From positions 124,001 through 188,000 of the forward strand of contig NZ_WUMN01000003.1 of the NCBI RefSeq assembly GCF_009826935.1: a stretch of 64,000 nt of DNA, written 5' to 3'. Under the pieces are notes generated by a model that saw only the letters and a list, made by a program, of their open reading frames with translations, was not told the origin of the DNA and did no database searches. A program made the translations under genes and the position numbers. Positions 1 to 8,376 of this stretch are shown in pieces. This DNA comes from Flavobacterium sp. Sd200 (lineage in GTDB: Bacteria; Bacteroidota; Bacteroidia; Flavobacteriales; Flavobacteriaceae). The first letter of the stretch is position 1. The number at the start of each line of letters is the position of its first letter.

Positions 1-1
1 G

Positions 2-748
2 ATAAATAAAAAGCCGGGCGAAAAACTTGGACGTGTTTTTGTAAAAGGCCTGTGGCAGGGAGCTTTAGGAGGTTATGCTGTTTTTGAAAGCAAACGCCTT
101 ACAAGGCTCATCTATCAAAAAAACGAACTTGGTTTTTCGTGGCCTTCTAAAATTGTAAATGCAGCAGGGGTGTCTATTATAGAGAATGCTGCGGCAAACC
201 GCGATTTTTGGGAAAAATGGCACATAAACTATGGTTTTAACCGTTTAGAGATCAGTGTAAAAGATAGCCTTTCTGTACAATATAAATTTATGCCTATAGC
301 GTTTGCTTATACCGTTGCGTTGGGTGTACAATCTAAAATAGAGTTGGGCAAAACGTTGCAGACGGGGCAGTTTATGTTCTCTGTAAAGCCCGAAGACTGG
401 CACAGCAATACTATTGTTGCCTTTGCATGCCCGGGTCTAATTGTATATATGAAAGGAGTGAGCGGATTTAATAACGTTATTTCCCACGAAATTATACACC
501 TTTACCAGCAAAACGATTTTAATGTATTTAACGCCTATTTAAATAAACCGCTGGCATCGCTAAGCAATACTTCTAAGTTTATGAAAGAGCTTAACAGATG
601 GATATATGTTGACAGCAACCAGCTAATGTTTATGGCTACTTACGAACTGCAAAACACAAACAGGAAGTTTTATTATGATAATTATTTTGAACACGAAGCC
701 GGGTACTATTCCCGAACTATAGATCCTGATTTGTTATATAATCCGTAA
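2..748 (+). CDS. Putative HEXXH-motif membrane-associated protein, 5' truncated by window edge
   Basis: The frame is open from base 2 with no stop, so the N-terminus lies outside the window and the apparent internal start near 170 is not the true one. I do not recognise a named family. An HEIIH motif (HEXXH, nt 485-499) is followed about 65 residues later by a FEHEAGYY segment that could supply further ligands, so a zinc-dependent peptidase-like fold is possible. Hydrophobic stretches around MPIAFAYTVALGV and TIVAFACPGLIVYM suggest membrane association. It ends about 70 bp before the DDAH-like gene, which has its own promoter. HEXXH alone is weak evidence of catalysis. Confidence 0.6.
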   Translation: MNKKPGEKLGRVFVKGLWQGALGGYAVFESKRLTRLIYQKNELGFSWPSKIVNAAGVSIIENAAANRDFWEKWHINYGFNRLEISVKDSLSVQYKFMPIAFAYTVALGVQSKIELGKTLQTGQFMFSVKPEDWHSNTIVAFACPGLIVYMKGVSGFNNVISHEIIHLYQQNDFNVFNAYLNKPLASLSNTSKFMKELNRWIYVDSNQLMFMATYELQNTNRKFYYDNYFEHEAGYYSRTIDPDLLYNP

Positions 749-795
749 AAGTGCTTCAAATGTGTAATGAAAGCATCTTTTTGAAGGGCTTTTTT

Positions 796-803
796 TATAT
801 TTG
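796..803 (+). promoter_or_regulatory. Bacteroidetes -7 box (TATATTTG) for the amidino-hydrolase genes
   Basis: TATATTTG matches the TAnnTTTG -7 consensus and lies 15 nt before the ATG at 819. No well-spaced -33 TTG is obvious. Confidence 0.45.
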
Positions 804-818
804 TGCAAAATATAAGCC

Positions 819-1733
819 ATGTTGCCATTAAATGTAAATAACGAAACATCAAGACTGCGGTCGGTAATATTGGGTACTGCCATAAGCAACGGTCCAACTC
901 CGGCACTGCATGAGGCTTACGACCCAAAATCGGCAGAGCATATAAAAGCAGGCACCTATCCCGTAGAGGCAGATATGGTAACTGAAATGGCAGCTTTAAA
1001 CGCCGTTTTCGAAAAATATGGTGTTACAGTGTATCGCCCTGAACTTATAGCCGACTATAATCAGATTTTTAGCCGCGATATTGGCTTTGTAATAAACGAT
1101 ACTTTTGTAAAGGCAAACATATTGCCCGACAGAGAGCGCGAACAGGAGGCTATACAATATATTATTGACAGAATAGACCCAGCGAAAGTAGTAACACCAC
1201 CTGAAGAAGTGCATATAGAAGGCGGTGATGTTATTTTGTGGGACGACCATATATTTATTGGCACCTACAAAGGCAGCGATTATAAAGATTATATTACGGC
1301 CCGCACCAATATGGAGGGTGTAAATTTTATTAAAGGGCTGTTTCCTGATAAGATTGTAAAAGAGTTCGACCTTGTAAAATCACGCATAGAAGCCCGTGAT
1401 AATGCCCTGCACCTGGACTGCTGTTTTCAGCCCATAGGAAAAAATAAAGGCGTAATTTATAAGAGCGGATTTAGAGAAGAGGCAGATTATCTGTATCTTG
1501 TAAACCTGTTTGGTATGGAAAACCTTTTTCATATTGATAGGGAAGAGATGTATAACATGACGTCTAACTTTTTTTCGATAGACACGAATGTAGTGGTTAT
1601 AGAAAAAGGCTTTACGCGCCTTAAAGGCTGGCTGCTCGATAACGGATTTACCGTAGAAGAAGTGCCTTATGCCGAAATTGCAAAACAGGAGGGGCTTTTA
1701 CGTTGTTCTACCTTACCTTTGCAAAGGGATTAA
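819..1733 (+). CDS. DDAH / arginine deiminase-like amidino-hydrolase
   Basis: This 304-residue protein belongs to the guanidino-modifying (amidinotransferase) superfamily. Family hallmarks visible are the acidic HIEGGD motif (about residues 131-136), the catalytic-His region ALHLDCC and a C-terminal nucleophile Cys in RCSTLP close to the end. Such enzymes hydrolyse arginine or methylarginines to citrulline plus an amine. It lies 18 bp upstream of ctlX in the same orientation, so the two probably form an arginine/citrulline breakdown unit. The exact substrate (arginine, dimethylarginine or another guanidino compound) cannot be settled from motifs. The start is the ATG that follows a TAnnTTTG box. 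Confidence 0.8.
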   Translation: MLPLNVNNETSRLRSVILGTAISNGPTPALHEAYDPKSAEHIKAGTYPVEADMVTEMAALNAVFEKYGVTVYRPELIADYNQIFSRDIGFVINDTFVKANILPDREREQEAIQYIIDRIDPAKVVTPPEEVHIEGGDVILWDDHIFIGTYKGSDYKDYITARTNMEGVNFIKGLFPDKIVKEFDLVKSRIEARDNALHLDCCFQPIGKNKGVIYKSGFREEADYLYLVNLFGMENLFHIDREEMYNMTSNFFSIDTNVVVIEKGFTRLKGWLLDNGFTVEEVPYAEIAKQEGLLRCSTLPLQRD

Positions 1734-1751
1734 TTATTTTTGAGAGAAAAA

Positions 1752-2684
1752 ATGACACAGATTACCGATACTATACTGATGATTCGCCCTGTTGCTTTCC
1801 GTATGAACGAGCAAACGGCTGTAAATAATTATTACCAAAAGGTGGTAGACAGCCTGCTGCCTGCAACAGTTAATGCCAAAGCACAGGCAGAGTTTGATGC
1901 TTTTGTAGACAAGCTGCGCGCTGTGGGCGTAAAAGTTATTGTGGTAGACGATACGGTAACGCCAGATACCCCTGATTCGGTTTTTCCTAACAACTGGATA
2001 TCGTTTCACGAAAATGGCGATGTGGCGTTATATCCCATGTTTGCTGAGAACCGTCGTGGTGAACGCCGCGAAGAGTTGCTGGATGTTATTGAAGATGCCG
2101 GTTACAGCATTAACGAGATAATGGACTATACATCGGCCGAAGAGGATGGTATATTTCTGGAAGGTACCGGCAGCCTGGTACTCGACAGGGAAAACCAAAA
2201 GGCCTATTGTGCCCTTTCGCCACGTGCCGATGAGGAGCTGATGATAGAGTTTTGTGAGGATTTTGAATATACGCCTGTTATTTTTGAAGCGTTCCAGACC
2301 GTAGACGGTGAGCGTAAGCAAATATATCACACCAATGTAATGATGTGCATTGGCACTACCTTTGCGGTTATATGTGCCGATTGTATAGACGATAAAAAAG
2401 AGCGCAAAATGGTGCTCGACAACTTGCGCAGCGATAGTAAAGAAATTATTTTGCTAACCGAAGCACAGCTAAACCACTTTGCAGGCAACATGTTGCAGGT
2501 GCAGGGTGCAGATAAAAGCTATCTTGTAATGAGCAATGCTGCACACGGTGTGCTTACTAAAGACCAGATAGCGAAAATTGAAAAACATGCCGAAATTTTA
2601 ACGGCAAACCTTGATACCATAGAAGCCTGCGGCGGCGGAAGCGCACGCTGCATGATGGCCGAAATTTTTTCACCAAAAAAATAG
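1752..2684 (+). CDS. ctlX: Citrulline utilization hydrolase CtlX-like (arginine deiminase-related)
   Basis: A member of the same pentein-fold superfamily as the upstream gene, but of the CtlX branch. Visible motifs are FPNNWISFH near the N-terminus, LEGTGSLVLDR, the His-bearing YHTNVMM and a terminal SARCMMAEIF with the presumed nucleophile Cys. CtlX is associated with citrulline use; here it would act directly after the DDAH-like enzyme. An in-frame TTG exists at 1740, but the ATG at 1752 is preferred and gives 310 residues. Only one base separates its stop codon from the Rrf2 regulator, so the three genes are likely co-transcribed. Confidence 0.82.
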   Translation: MTQITDTILMIRPVAFRMNEQTAVNNYYQKVVDSLLPATVNAKAQAEFDAFVDKLRAVGVKVIVVDDTVTPDTPDSVFPNNWISFHENGDVALYPMFAENRRGERREELLDVIEDAGYSINEIMDYTSAEEDGIFLEGTGSLVLDRENQKAYCALSPRADEELMIEFCEDFEYTPVIFEAFQTVDGERKQIYHTNVMMCIGTTFAVICADCIDDKKERKMVLDNLRSDSKEIILLTEAQLNHFAGNMLQVQGADKSYLVMSNAAHGVLTKDQIAKIEKHAEILTANLDTIEACGGGSARCMMAEIFSPKK

Positions 2685-2685
2685 T

Positions 2686-3099
2686 ATGCTCTCAAAAAAA
2701 ACCAAGTACGGACTAAAAGCACTCATTTACATTGCCCGCCAGGATCCGGCGGTGCCAGTGCTTATATCTGATATTTCGGAAAAGGAACAAATACCTAAAA
2801 AGTTCCTTGAGGCTATTTTGCTCGATCTGAAAAAGTTTGGCATACTGGGCTCTAAAAAAGGCAAGGGCGGGGGCTACTACCTGCTAAAAGATCCTAAAAC
2901 GGTTACGGCCGCCACACTAATCCGTGTGTTAGACGGCCCTATAGCCATGCTGCCCTGCGCCAGCCACAACTTTTATGAAAAGTGCGACGACTGCCCACAT
3001 GAGGAAACATGTTCGCTAAACCATTTTCTTATTACCGTTCGCGATAATACCTTAAACCTGTTGCAGCAAAAAACGCTGTATGATTTAACGGTGGCGTAG
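2686..3099 (+). CDS. Rrf2-family transcriptional regulator
   Basis: A 137-residue winged-helix protein starting MLSKKTKYGLKAL, typical of the Rrf2 family (IscR, CymR, NsrR). The wing carries KKGKGGGYYL (about residues 57-66). Four cysteines at 91, 100, 103 and 109 form a cluster (PC..., KCDDC, TC) that could bind an Fe-S cluster or sense thiols. It follows ctlX by one base and precedes the sulfate assimilation genes by about 480 bp. Rrf2 proteins of the CymR type control cysteine and sulfur metabolism, so control of cysH-cysD-cysN is a reasonable inference, but no operator was identified. Confidence 0.85.
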   Translation: MLSKKTKYGLKALIYIARQDPAVPVLISDISEKEQIPKKFLEAILLDLKKFGILGSKKGKGGGYYLLKDPKTVTAATLIRVLDGPIAMLPCASHNFYEKCDDCPHEETCSLNHFLITVRDNTLNLLQQKTLYDLTVA

Positions 3100-3540
3100 T
3101 TTTTCCATTTCTATGCTATAGAACGCAGATTATTCGGATTTTCTTCGCGTGCCGTCTTTACGGGGAGGCACGACGAAGCAATCTAACTATTTTGCTATGG
3201 AACGCGGATGACACGGATTAGGCGGATGCACACGGATTTTTTAACAACCGTCACCTCACTACGTAAATAAAATAACAGATGGCTTCGTTCCTCGCCATGA
3301 CGTGTGTGAAAAAGGCAATTTGAAAATCGTCCGGTACCTTTCTCTGTGTGTCTCTGTGAAACCTCAGCGCACCTCTGTGTAATAACCTGTTCTCGGAATA
3401 TCGAAACTTAGTGCCATTAGTATCTTAACTTCGTGAGGCTTTGTGTCTTCTTTGCGTGTCTTTGCGATATAAAATCCGTGTCATCGCGTTCCAATCTGAA
3501 AAAAAATATTAAATAAGCCTACAACTTCTATAGAGTAATA
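3100..3540. repeat. Intergenic patch of degenerate inverted repeats upstream of cysH
   Basis: No gene was found. At 3198-3218 GGAACGCGGATGACACGGATT is mirrored at about 3474-3493 by its reverse complement with one base missing, forming outer arms about 255 bp apart. Inside lie CTCTGTG/CTTTGCG-rich stretches (3343-3384 and 3438-3468) that resemble the arms around the GxxExxY gene at 20695-21162. A small hairpin (3149-3180) ends in ACGAAGCAATCT, a motif seen in dispersed bacterial repeats. It looks like piled-up relics of palindromic elements. Confidence 0.6.
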
Positions 3541-3541
3541 G

Positions 3542-3549
3542 TATCTTTG
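3542..3549 (+). promoter_or_regulatory. -7 box (TATCTTTG) of the cysH-cysD-cysN operon
   Basis: TATCTTTG matches TAnnTTTG, 33 nt before the cysH ATG. No clear -33 TTG at ideal spacing, which could mean an activated promoter. Confidence 0.5.
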
Positions 3550-3582
3550 TGATTTATTACAGTTTACGCACAAGAGAAGATA

Positions 3583-4299
3583 ATGAAGGAGAAATTAGAA
3601 TACCTTAACAATGCGCTTAAAGGGCTACCGCTCGAAGAGGCCATTCCGCTGGTGCTGAAAAGTTTTGAAGGCAAAAAGGTTTTTTCTACCTCGTTTGGTA
3701 TAGAAGACCAGTTACTCACCCATTACATTGCCCCTTATGGCGAACTTGTATCGGTATTTACGCTTGATACTGGCCGCCAGTTTTCTGAAACCTACGAGGT
3801 TTGGCAGCGCACCCAAAACAAATACCCCAACCTTATTATAGATACGTATTTTCCTGAGCAGGAAGATATAGACAACTATGTAAAAAAGCAGGGCATTAAC
3901 GGTTTTTACAACAGTGTGGAAAACCGCAAAGAGTGTTGCCGCATCCGTAAAGTGGTTCCGCTGCAAAAGGCTATTAAGGGCGCCGACCTGTGGATTACCG
4001 GCCTGCGCGCAGAACAGTCGGACAACCGCGAAAGCCTGCATTTTTTAGAGTGGGATGAGGCCAACCAACTGGTAAAATTCAACCCGCTGCTGCATTATAC
4101 TTTAAAAGAGGTAGAGGCGTTAATAAATACATACAACATTCCGCTAAACAGCCTGTATAAAAAAGGCTACCTGAGCATAGGCTGCGCACCCTGTACACGC
4201 GCGCTTATGGAGGGCGAACCCTTCCGCGCCGGACGCTGGTGGTGGGAAGACGGCAAAAAAGAATGCGGACTGCACATACATACCGATAAAAACTATTAA
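3583..4299 (+). CDS. cysH: APS/PAPS reductase (thioredoxin-dependent)
   Basis: This 238-residue enzyme reduces adenylyl sulfate to sulfite in the cytoplasm. It has the N-terminal FSTSFGIEDQ nucleotide-binding segment, a Cys pair at 118-119 (KECCRIRK), CAPC at 201-204 and the catalytic ECGLH motif with Cys228. The CC plus CXXC set is the [4Fe-4S] signature of enzymes that use APS. This agrees with the absence of an APS kinase gene nearby and the lack of a kinase domain in CysN. cysD starts one base after its stop codon, so the genes form an operon. Confidence 0.92.
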   Translation: MKEKLEYLNNALKGLPLEEAIPLVLKSFEGKKVFSTSFGIEDQLLTHYIAPYGELVSVFTLDTGRQFSETYEVWQRTQNKYPNLIIDTYFPEQEDIDNYVKKQGINGFYNSVENRKECCRIRKVVPLQKAIKGADLWITGLRAEQSDNRESLHFLEWDEANQLVKFNPLLHYTLKEVEALINTYNIPLNSLYKKGYLSIGCAPCTRALMEGEPFRAGRWWWEDGKKECGLHIHTDKNY

Positions 4300-4300
4300 T

Positions 4301-5212
4301 ATGGCACAACATATAACAATACCATCGCACCTGCAAACCCTGGAAGATGAAAGCATTTACATCATCAGGGAGGTAGCGGCACAGTTTCAAAAGCCGGTGC
4401 TGCTTTTCTCGGGCGGTAAAGATTCTATTACCATGGCAAGGCTGGCGCAAAAGGCGTTTTACCCTGCCAAAATTCCGTTTCCGTTCCTGCACATCGATAC
4501 AGGGCATAATTTTCCGGAAACAATAGAGTTTCGAGACCAGCTTGTTGAAGAGCTTGGCGTAGAGCTTATTGTACGCTACGTTCAGGACAGCATAGACCAG
4601 AACAAAGTTCAGGAAGAAACCGGCAAGCATGCCAGCCGCAATGCGCTGCAAACCGTAACGCTGCTTGACGCCATTGAAGAATTTGGCTTTGATGCCTGCC
4701 TTGGTGGTGCACGCCGCGATGAGGAAAAATCAAGGGCTAAGGAGCGCATTTTCTCTGTACGCGACGATTTTGGCCAGTGGGATGCCAAGAAGCAACGCCC
4801 GGAGCTGTTCAATATCCTTAACGGGAAGATTAACTTTGGAGAGAACGTTAGGGCGTTCCCTATAAGCAACTGGACCGAAGAAGATGTGTGGACGTATATT
4901 AAACAGGAAGGCATAGGCCTGCCTACCATTTATTTTTCTCATACGCGTAAACTGGTTAAAAGGGACGGTGCCTACCTGGCATGGTCGGAATATCTTAACA
5001 TTGTAGATACCGATGAGATTGTAGACGGCGTGGTGCGTTTCCGTACTGTGGGCGATATGACCTGTACGGCTGCGTTTGTGTCGGAAGCATCGGCAATAGA
5101 AGATATTATGTATGAAAACAAATCCTCCAAATCGTCCGAAAGGGGCGCGCGCATAGACGACAAGCGAAGTGAAGCAGCATTGGAGCAACGTAAAAAAGGA
5201 GGTTATTTTTAA
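4301..5212 (+). CDS. cysD: Sulfate adenylyltransferase subunit 2 (CysD)
   Basis: CysD makes APS from ATP and sulfate, driven by the GTPase CysN. The 303-residue protein carries the PP-loop SGGKDS (residues about 38-43), the HIDTGHNF segment, the GGARRDEEKSRAKER stretch and a basic Gly-rich C-terminus, all characteristic of CysD. Length matches E. coli CysD. It sits one base after cysH and two bases before cysN, so translation is probably coupled across the three genes. Confidence 0.95.
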   Translation: MAQHITIPSHLQTLEDESIYIIREVAAQFQKPVLLFSGGKDSITMARLAQKAFYPAKIPFPFLHIDTGHNFPETIEFRDQLVEELGVELIVRYVQDSIDQNKVQEETGKHASRNALQTVTLLDAIEEFGFDACLGGARRDEEKSRAKERIFSVRDDFGQWDAKKQRPELFNILNGKINFGENVRAFPISNWTEEDVWTYIKQEGIGLPTIYFSHTRKLVKRDGAYLAWSEYLNIVDTDEIVDGVVRFRTVGDMTCTAAFVSEASAIEDIMYENKSSKSSERGARIDDKRSEAALEQRKKGGYF

Positions 5213-5214
5213 TT

Positions 5215-6456
5215 ATGGATTTACTTAGAATAAACACGGCAGGCAGCGTAGATGATGGTAAAAGCACCCTTATAGGCCGCTTTTTAAACGACAGCCACGC
5301 CCTTACTATAGAACAGGAAGAACTTATTGCGCGCAAAACCAAAGAGAAAGGCCTTGAAGACCTTGATTTTTCGGTTATTACCGATGGCCTTATTGCCGAA
5401 AGGGAGCAGGGTATTACCATTGATGTGGCGCACATATATTTCAGTACCGAGAACAGAAAATTTATTATTGCCGATAGCCCGGGTCACGTGGAATATACAC
5501 GCAACATGGTTACGGGAGCGTCAAACTCTGAGGTTTCCATAATACTTATCGATGCGCGTAAAGGGTTGCTGGAGCAAACGCACAGGCACTATTTTATAAG
5601 CACGTTGCTGCGCCTTAAAACGGTTGTTTTCTGTATCAATAAAATGGATCTTACTGATTACAGTGAAGATGTGTTTTTAAGCATTGCAGCCGACGTTAAT
5701 AAAATGACAGCACAGTTTAGCCACAAGCCCGATATTTATGTGTTGCCCATAAGTTCGCTTAAAGGCGATAATGTGGTGTATTCGTCTAAAAATACGCCTT
5801 GGTACACGGGTGAAACCCTGTCGGGCATACTGCATAAAATAGAGCCGAATGTTGCCGATACGGATGATTTCAGGTTTGATGTACAGCAGGTACTGCATGT
5901 GCAGAACAAAGAATTTACCGATTACCGTGCCTACGCAGGTCATATTATTAGCGGCGGGCTAAGTGTGGGCGATGCTGTTACGGTACTGCCATCGGGCATT
6001 AGCAGTGAGGTGGTAGAGATACGTAAGTTTACCAACACACCAAGTCATGCGCAGGCGGGAGAGTCGATACAAATTCGACTGAAAAATGACATTGATATTA
6101 GCCGTGGTATGATGTTGGTTAAAGGTCATACTGACAGCCTGCTTGAAAAAGACATTAACGCTACCATAGTGTGGATGGATGAGAAACAGGCTGCATCTGG
6201 AGGCAAATATTTATTGCAGGCCGGGTCGCGCAGGGTGGTGAGCAAACTGCAAACCATTGTTGAGGTCATCCCGCCTGAAAACCCGGAGGCTACACACGAG
6301 GCTTCATCTTTAAAGCTAAACGACATTGCAAAGGTGCAGATAAAAACTGCTGCTCCTGCATTTCTTGACCCGTTTGATAAAAACCGTCTTAACGGTGTGT
6401 TTATTTTAATAGACACCCAAACCAACAATACTGTTGCAGTAGGTTTTACTGCTTAG
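5215..6456 (+). CDS. cysN: Sulfate adenylyltransferase subunit 1 (CysN GTPase)
   Basis: An elongation-factor-like GTPase that couples GTP hydrolysis to APS synthesis by CysD. Visible G motifs are GSVDDGKST (G1), GITIDVAH (G2), DSPGH (G3) and NKMD (G4), followed by EF-Tu-like beta-barrel domains. At 413 residues it is shorter than E. coli CysN and ends without the fused CysC kinase domain found in some bacteria. It is the last gene of the operon; a hairpin terminator begins 24 bp downstream. Confidence 0.93.
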   Translation: MDLLRINTAGSVDDGKSTLIGRFLNDSHALTIEQEELIARKTKEKGLEDLDFSVITDGLIAEREQGITIDVAHIYFSTENRKFIIADSPGHVEYTRNMVTGASNSEVSIILIDARKGLLEQTHRHYFISTLLRLKTVVFCINKMDLTDYSEDVFLSIAADVNKMTAQFSHKPDIYVLPISSLKGDNVVYSSKNTPWYTGETLSGILHKIEPNVADTDDFRFDVQQVLHVQNKEFTDYRAYAGHIISGGLSVGDAVTVLPSGISSEVVEIRKFTNTPSHAQAGESIQIRLKNDIDISRGMMLVKGHTDSLLEKDINATIVWMDEKQAASGGKYLLQAGSRRVVSKLQTIVEVIPPENPEATHEASSLKLNDIAKVQIKTAAPAFLDPFDKNRLNGVFILIDTQTNNTVAVGFTA

Positions 6457-6479
6457 ATTCAAATCAGGCTTACTAATAA

Positions 6480-6514
6480 AAAACGGCTGTCTAAACATTT
6501 TGGGCAGCCGTTTT
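6480..6514 (+). terminator. Terminator after cysN
   Basis: AAAACGGCTGTC...GGCAGCCGTTTT forms a G+C-rich stem with A/T flanks on both sides. It is nearly identical to the hairpin at 6736-6770. Confidence 0.75.
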
Positions 6515-6553
6515 CAATATGTATATTTTCACAGTCGGATTGATTTCTATTGT

Positions 6554-6702
6554 CTCGCAAAGTCGCAGAGGCGCAAAGTTGAGAACAGGGAAAGAAACGA
6601 ATTTATAGAAGCGACGTAAGTTGCGAAGCTTTGCGACTTATGTCGCGTGCTTCAAAGGCTCTATAATCAGGATGCAGCTTTGCGCCTCAGCGCCTTTGCG
6701 TG
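6554..6702. repeat. Nested palindromic element, copy A
   Basis: Outer arms 6554-6578 and 6678-6702 are reverse complements at 22 of 25 positions (built on CGCAAAG, CGCAGAG). Between them is a central palindrome, 6611-6646, with 18-nt arms. Its three imperfect pairs (6616/6641, 6622/6635, 6625/6632) are all G.U-compatible in a + strand transcript. Flanking spacers do not match the other copies. The element lies between the converging terminators of cysN and the M43 protease gene. Confidence 0.85.
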
Positions 6703-6735
6703 AAAAGATATTATATATATTGATAATCTATAAAA

Positions 6736-6770
6736 AAAACGGCTGTCTGAATATTTTAGGCAGCCGTTTT
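6736..6770 (-). terminator. Terminator after the M43 protease gene
   Basis: AAAACGGCTGTC...GGCAGCCGTTTT hairpin 31 bp beyond the stop of the minus-strand protease gene, almost the same sequence as the cysN terminator 256 bp away. Confidence 0.7.
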
Positions 6771-6801
6771 CAATTTCCTGAATATAAATAAATAACTAAA
6801 T

Positions 6802-8217
6802 TTAGTTCTTTACAAATTTAAGCGTCCTGCTTTGCTTGCCGGCATCAACTTTTATAAAATAAACACCGTTGCTGTAGTTTGATGTATCAAGGGTAAGGTT
6901 TGCTTCAGAAGTTATTTTCGCACTTCCAACGGCCTGGCCTATGCTGTTGTAAACAGTGTAGCTGTCTGGCAGGGCGTTGGTGCTCACGTTTATGTTAAGC
7001 ACATTTTGCACAGGGTTTGGATAAAGATGCAATCCGTTAAGTATAGAGAACTTTGCAACAGATGCCGATGGTGGGTTCATTACGGTAGAGGTTAAAAGGT
7101 CTACCCTGTTAGGAGAGTTTTCCATTACGGTGCGCATACGGTTTTTTTGATCCTGCGTAAAAACGTTCATGCAGCTATCGTCAGTGTATTCCATATAATT
7201 TTCTATCATGTCGTTGCCCGGTGATGCCGTACAGGAGTTGCCCGGTGTACAGCCGTAGTTGTAGCGCCTTGTTGCCGGGGTATCGGGGCAGTAGTCTTTA
7301 GTTGAGTCCTGCGCATTTACAGTGCATGATGAAAAGCTGAAATCGTCGCCGCTAATGTGAAGCAGTCCCAAACAGTGACCAATTTCGTGGGTGGCAGTAC
7401 GTCCATAACGGTAAACGTTATCGGAATCGCCATAATTGCCGTTAGGTGCTAATGTAGCCGATCCAAAATATTCAAAGCCTATAAGCACACCGTCTGTATT
7501 GTCCGGGCCTCCGTCAATATCATCATCAATGCCACCTAACGTAGACGATGTGGGGAATTGTGCATACCCTAAAAGATCGTAAGTTTCATCGCTGGTGTTT
7601 GCGCCAAAGCGGCATACCCATATATTAAAATATTTTGTAGGATCCCAAGACGTTTGGGGCTTAAGCGTAGCTTCCATACTGTTATAGGTGGTCCAGCTCT
7701 CACGCCCTAAATTGCGCCTGTCTATACCGTTGGTCAGGTTTCCGTTAGGGTCGGTTTGTGCCATAACAAATTCTATTTCCATATCGGCGCCCACGGCTAT
7801 GGTGTTATGTCCGGGCGTTCCGGCCATGCGCCTGTAATCCTGGTTTAGTACTGTTATTTGCGAGAGTATCTGTGCATCGCTAATATTTTCCCCACTCCCA
7901 ACAGCATCTCCGTTATGAATAACGTGTACCACAACCGGGATTCTTATTACCCCTGTAATGTCGGCAGCAGTGCGCTGTGTTCTTTTTTGCTGTATTTTTT
8001 GGGCAAGCCATTCTTCAAAATGTTCACGGGTCTCCCTTTTAGGGTTTTGTTCCTGCAAATAGGTTTCATATTGTGTAGTTGCACAACGAATAAGTCCGTT
8101 TTCGGGGTTTGCGCTAACGGGTTTTCCAAAGGCTTTGGGCTCTTGTGCACTAAGGCTCAACGGTGCCCACAATAAAAATGCAGACAGGGCAAATTTGTAA
8201 AGTGTATTTTTTTTCAT
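6802..8217 (-). CDS. Secreted M43 (pappalysin-like) metalloprotease with T9SS type A sorting domain
   Basis: A 471-residue zinc endopeptidase of the metzincin clan. A signal peptide (MKKNTLYKFALSAFLLW...SLSAQ, cut near residue 25) precedes a propeptide-like region. The catalytic HEIGHCLGLLH gives ligands His277, His281 and His287 with Glu278, followed by the MENYMEY Met-turn region. The last about 75 residues (LYPNPVQNVLNI ... GVYFIKVDAGKQSRTLKFVKN region) form a type A sorting domain, so the protein should cross the outer membrane by type IX secretion and stay surface-bound or be released. Substrate unknown. Confidence 0.9.
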   Translation of the reverse strand: MKKNTLYKFALSAFLLWAPLSLSAQEPKAFGKPVSANPENGLIRCATTQYETYLQEQNPKRETREHFEEWLAQKIQQKRTQRTAADITGVIRIPVVVHVIHNGDAVGSGENISDAQILSQITVLNQDYRRMAGTPGHNTIAVGADMEIEFVMAQTDPNGNLTNGIDRRNLGRESWTTYNSMEATLKPQTSWDPTKYFNIWVCRFGANTSDETYDLLGYAQFPTSSTLGGIDDDIDGGPDNTDGVLIGFEYFGSATLAPNGNYGDSDNVYRYGRTATHEIGHCLGLLHISGDDFSFSSCTVNAQDSTKDYCPDTPATRRYNYGCTPGNSCTASPGNDMIENYMEYTDDSCMNVFTQDQKNRMRTVMENSPNRVDLLTSTVMNPPSASVAKFSILNGLHLYPNPVQNVLNINVSTNALPDSYTVYNSIGQAVGSAKITSEANLTLDTSNYSNGVYFIKVDAGKQSRTLKFVKN

Positions 8218-8376
8218 AGCAAGGGGTAATTTTATTAAAAAAGCTTCGCAAGTTATTCAAATTCAGTTCAAAGTAAAAAATATTTTGAGTTAAATTTAAA
8301 GACGGATAAACTTACAAACAACTATCAACACATTTAAAACAAAGTAGGTGTAAGTAATTTAAATATCGGTAAACCA

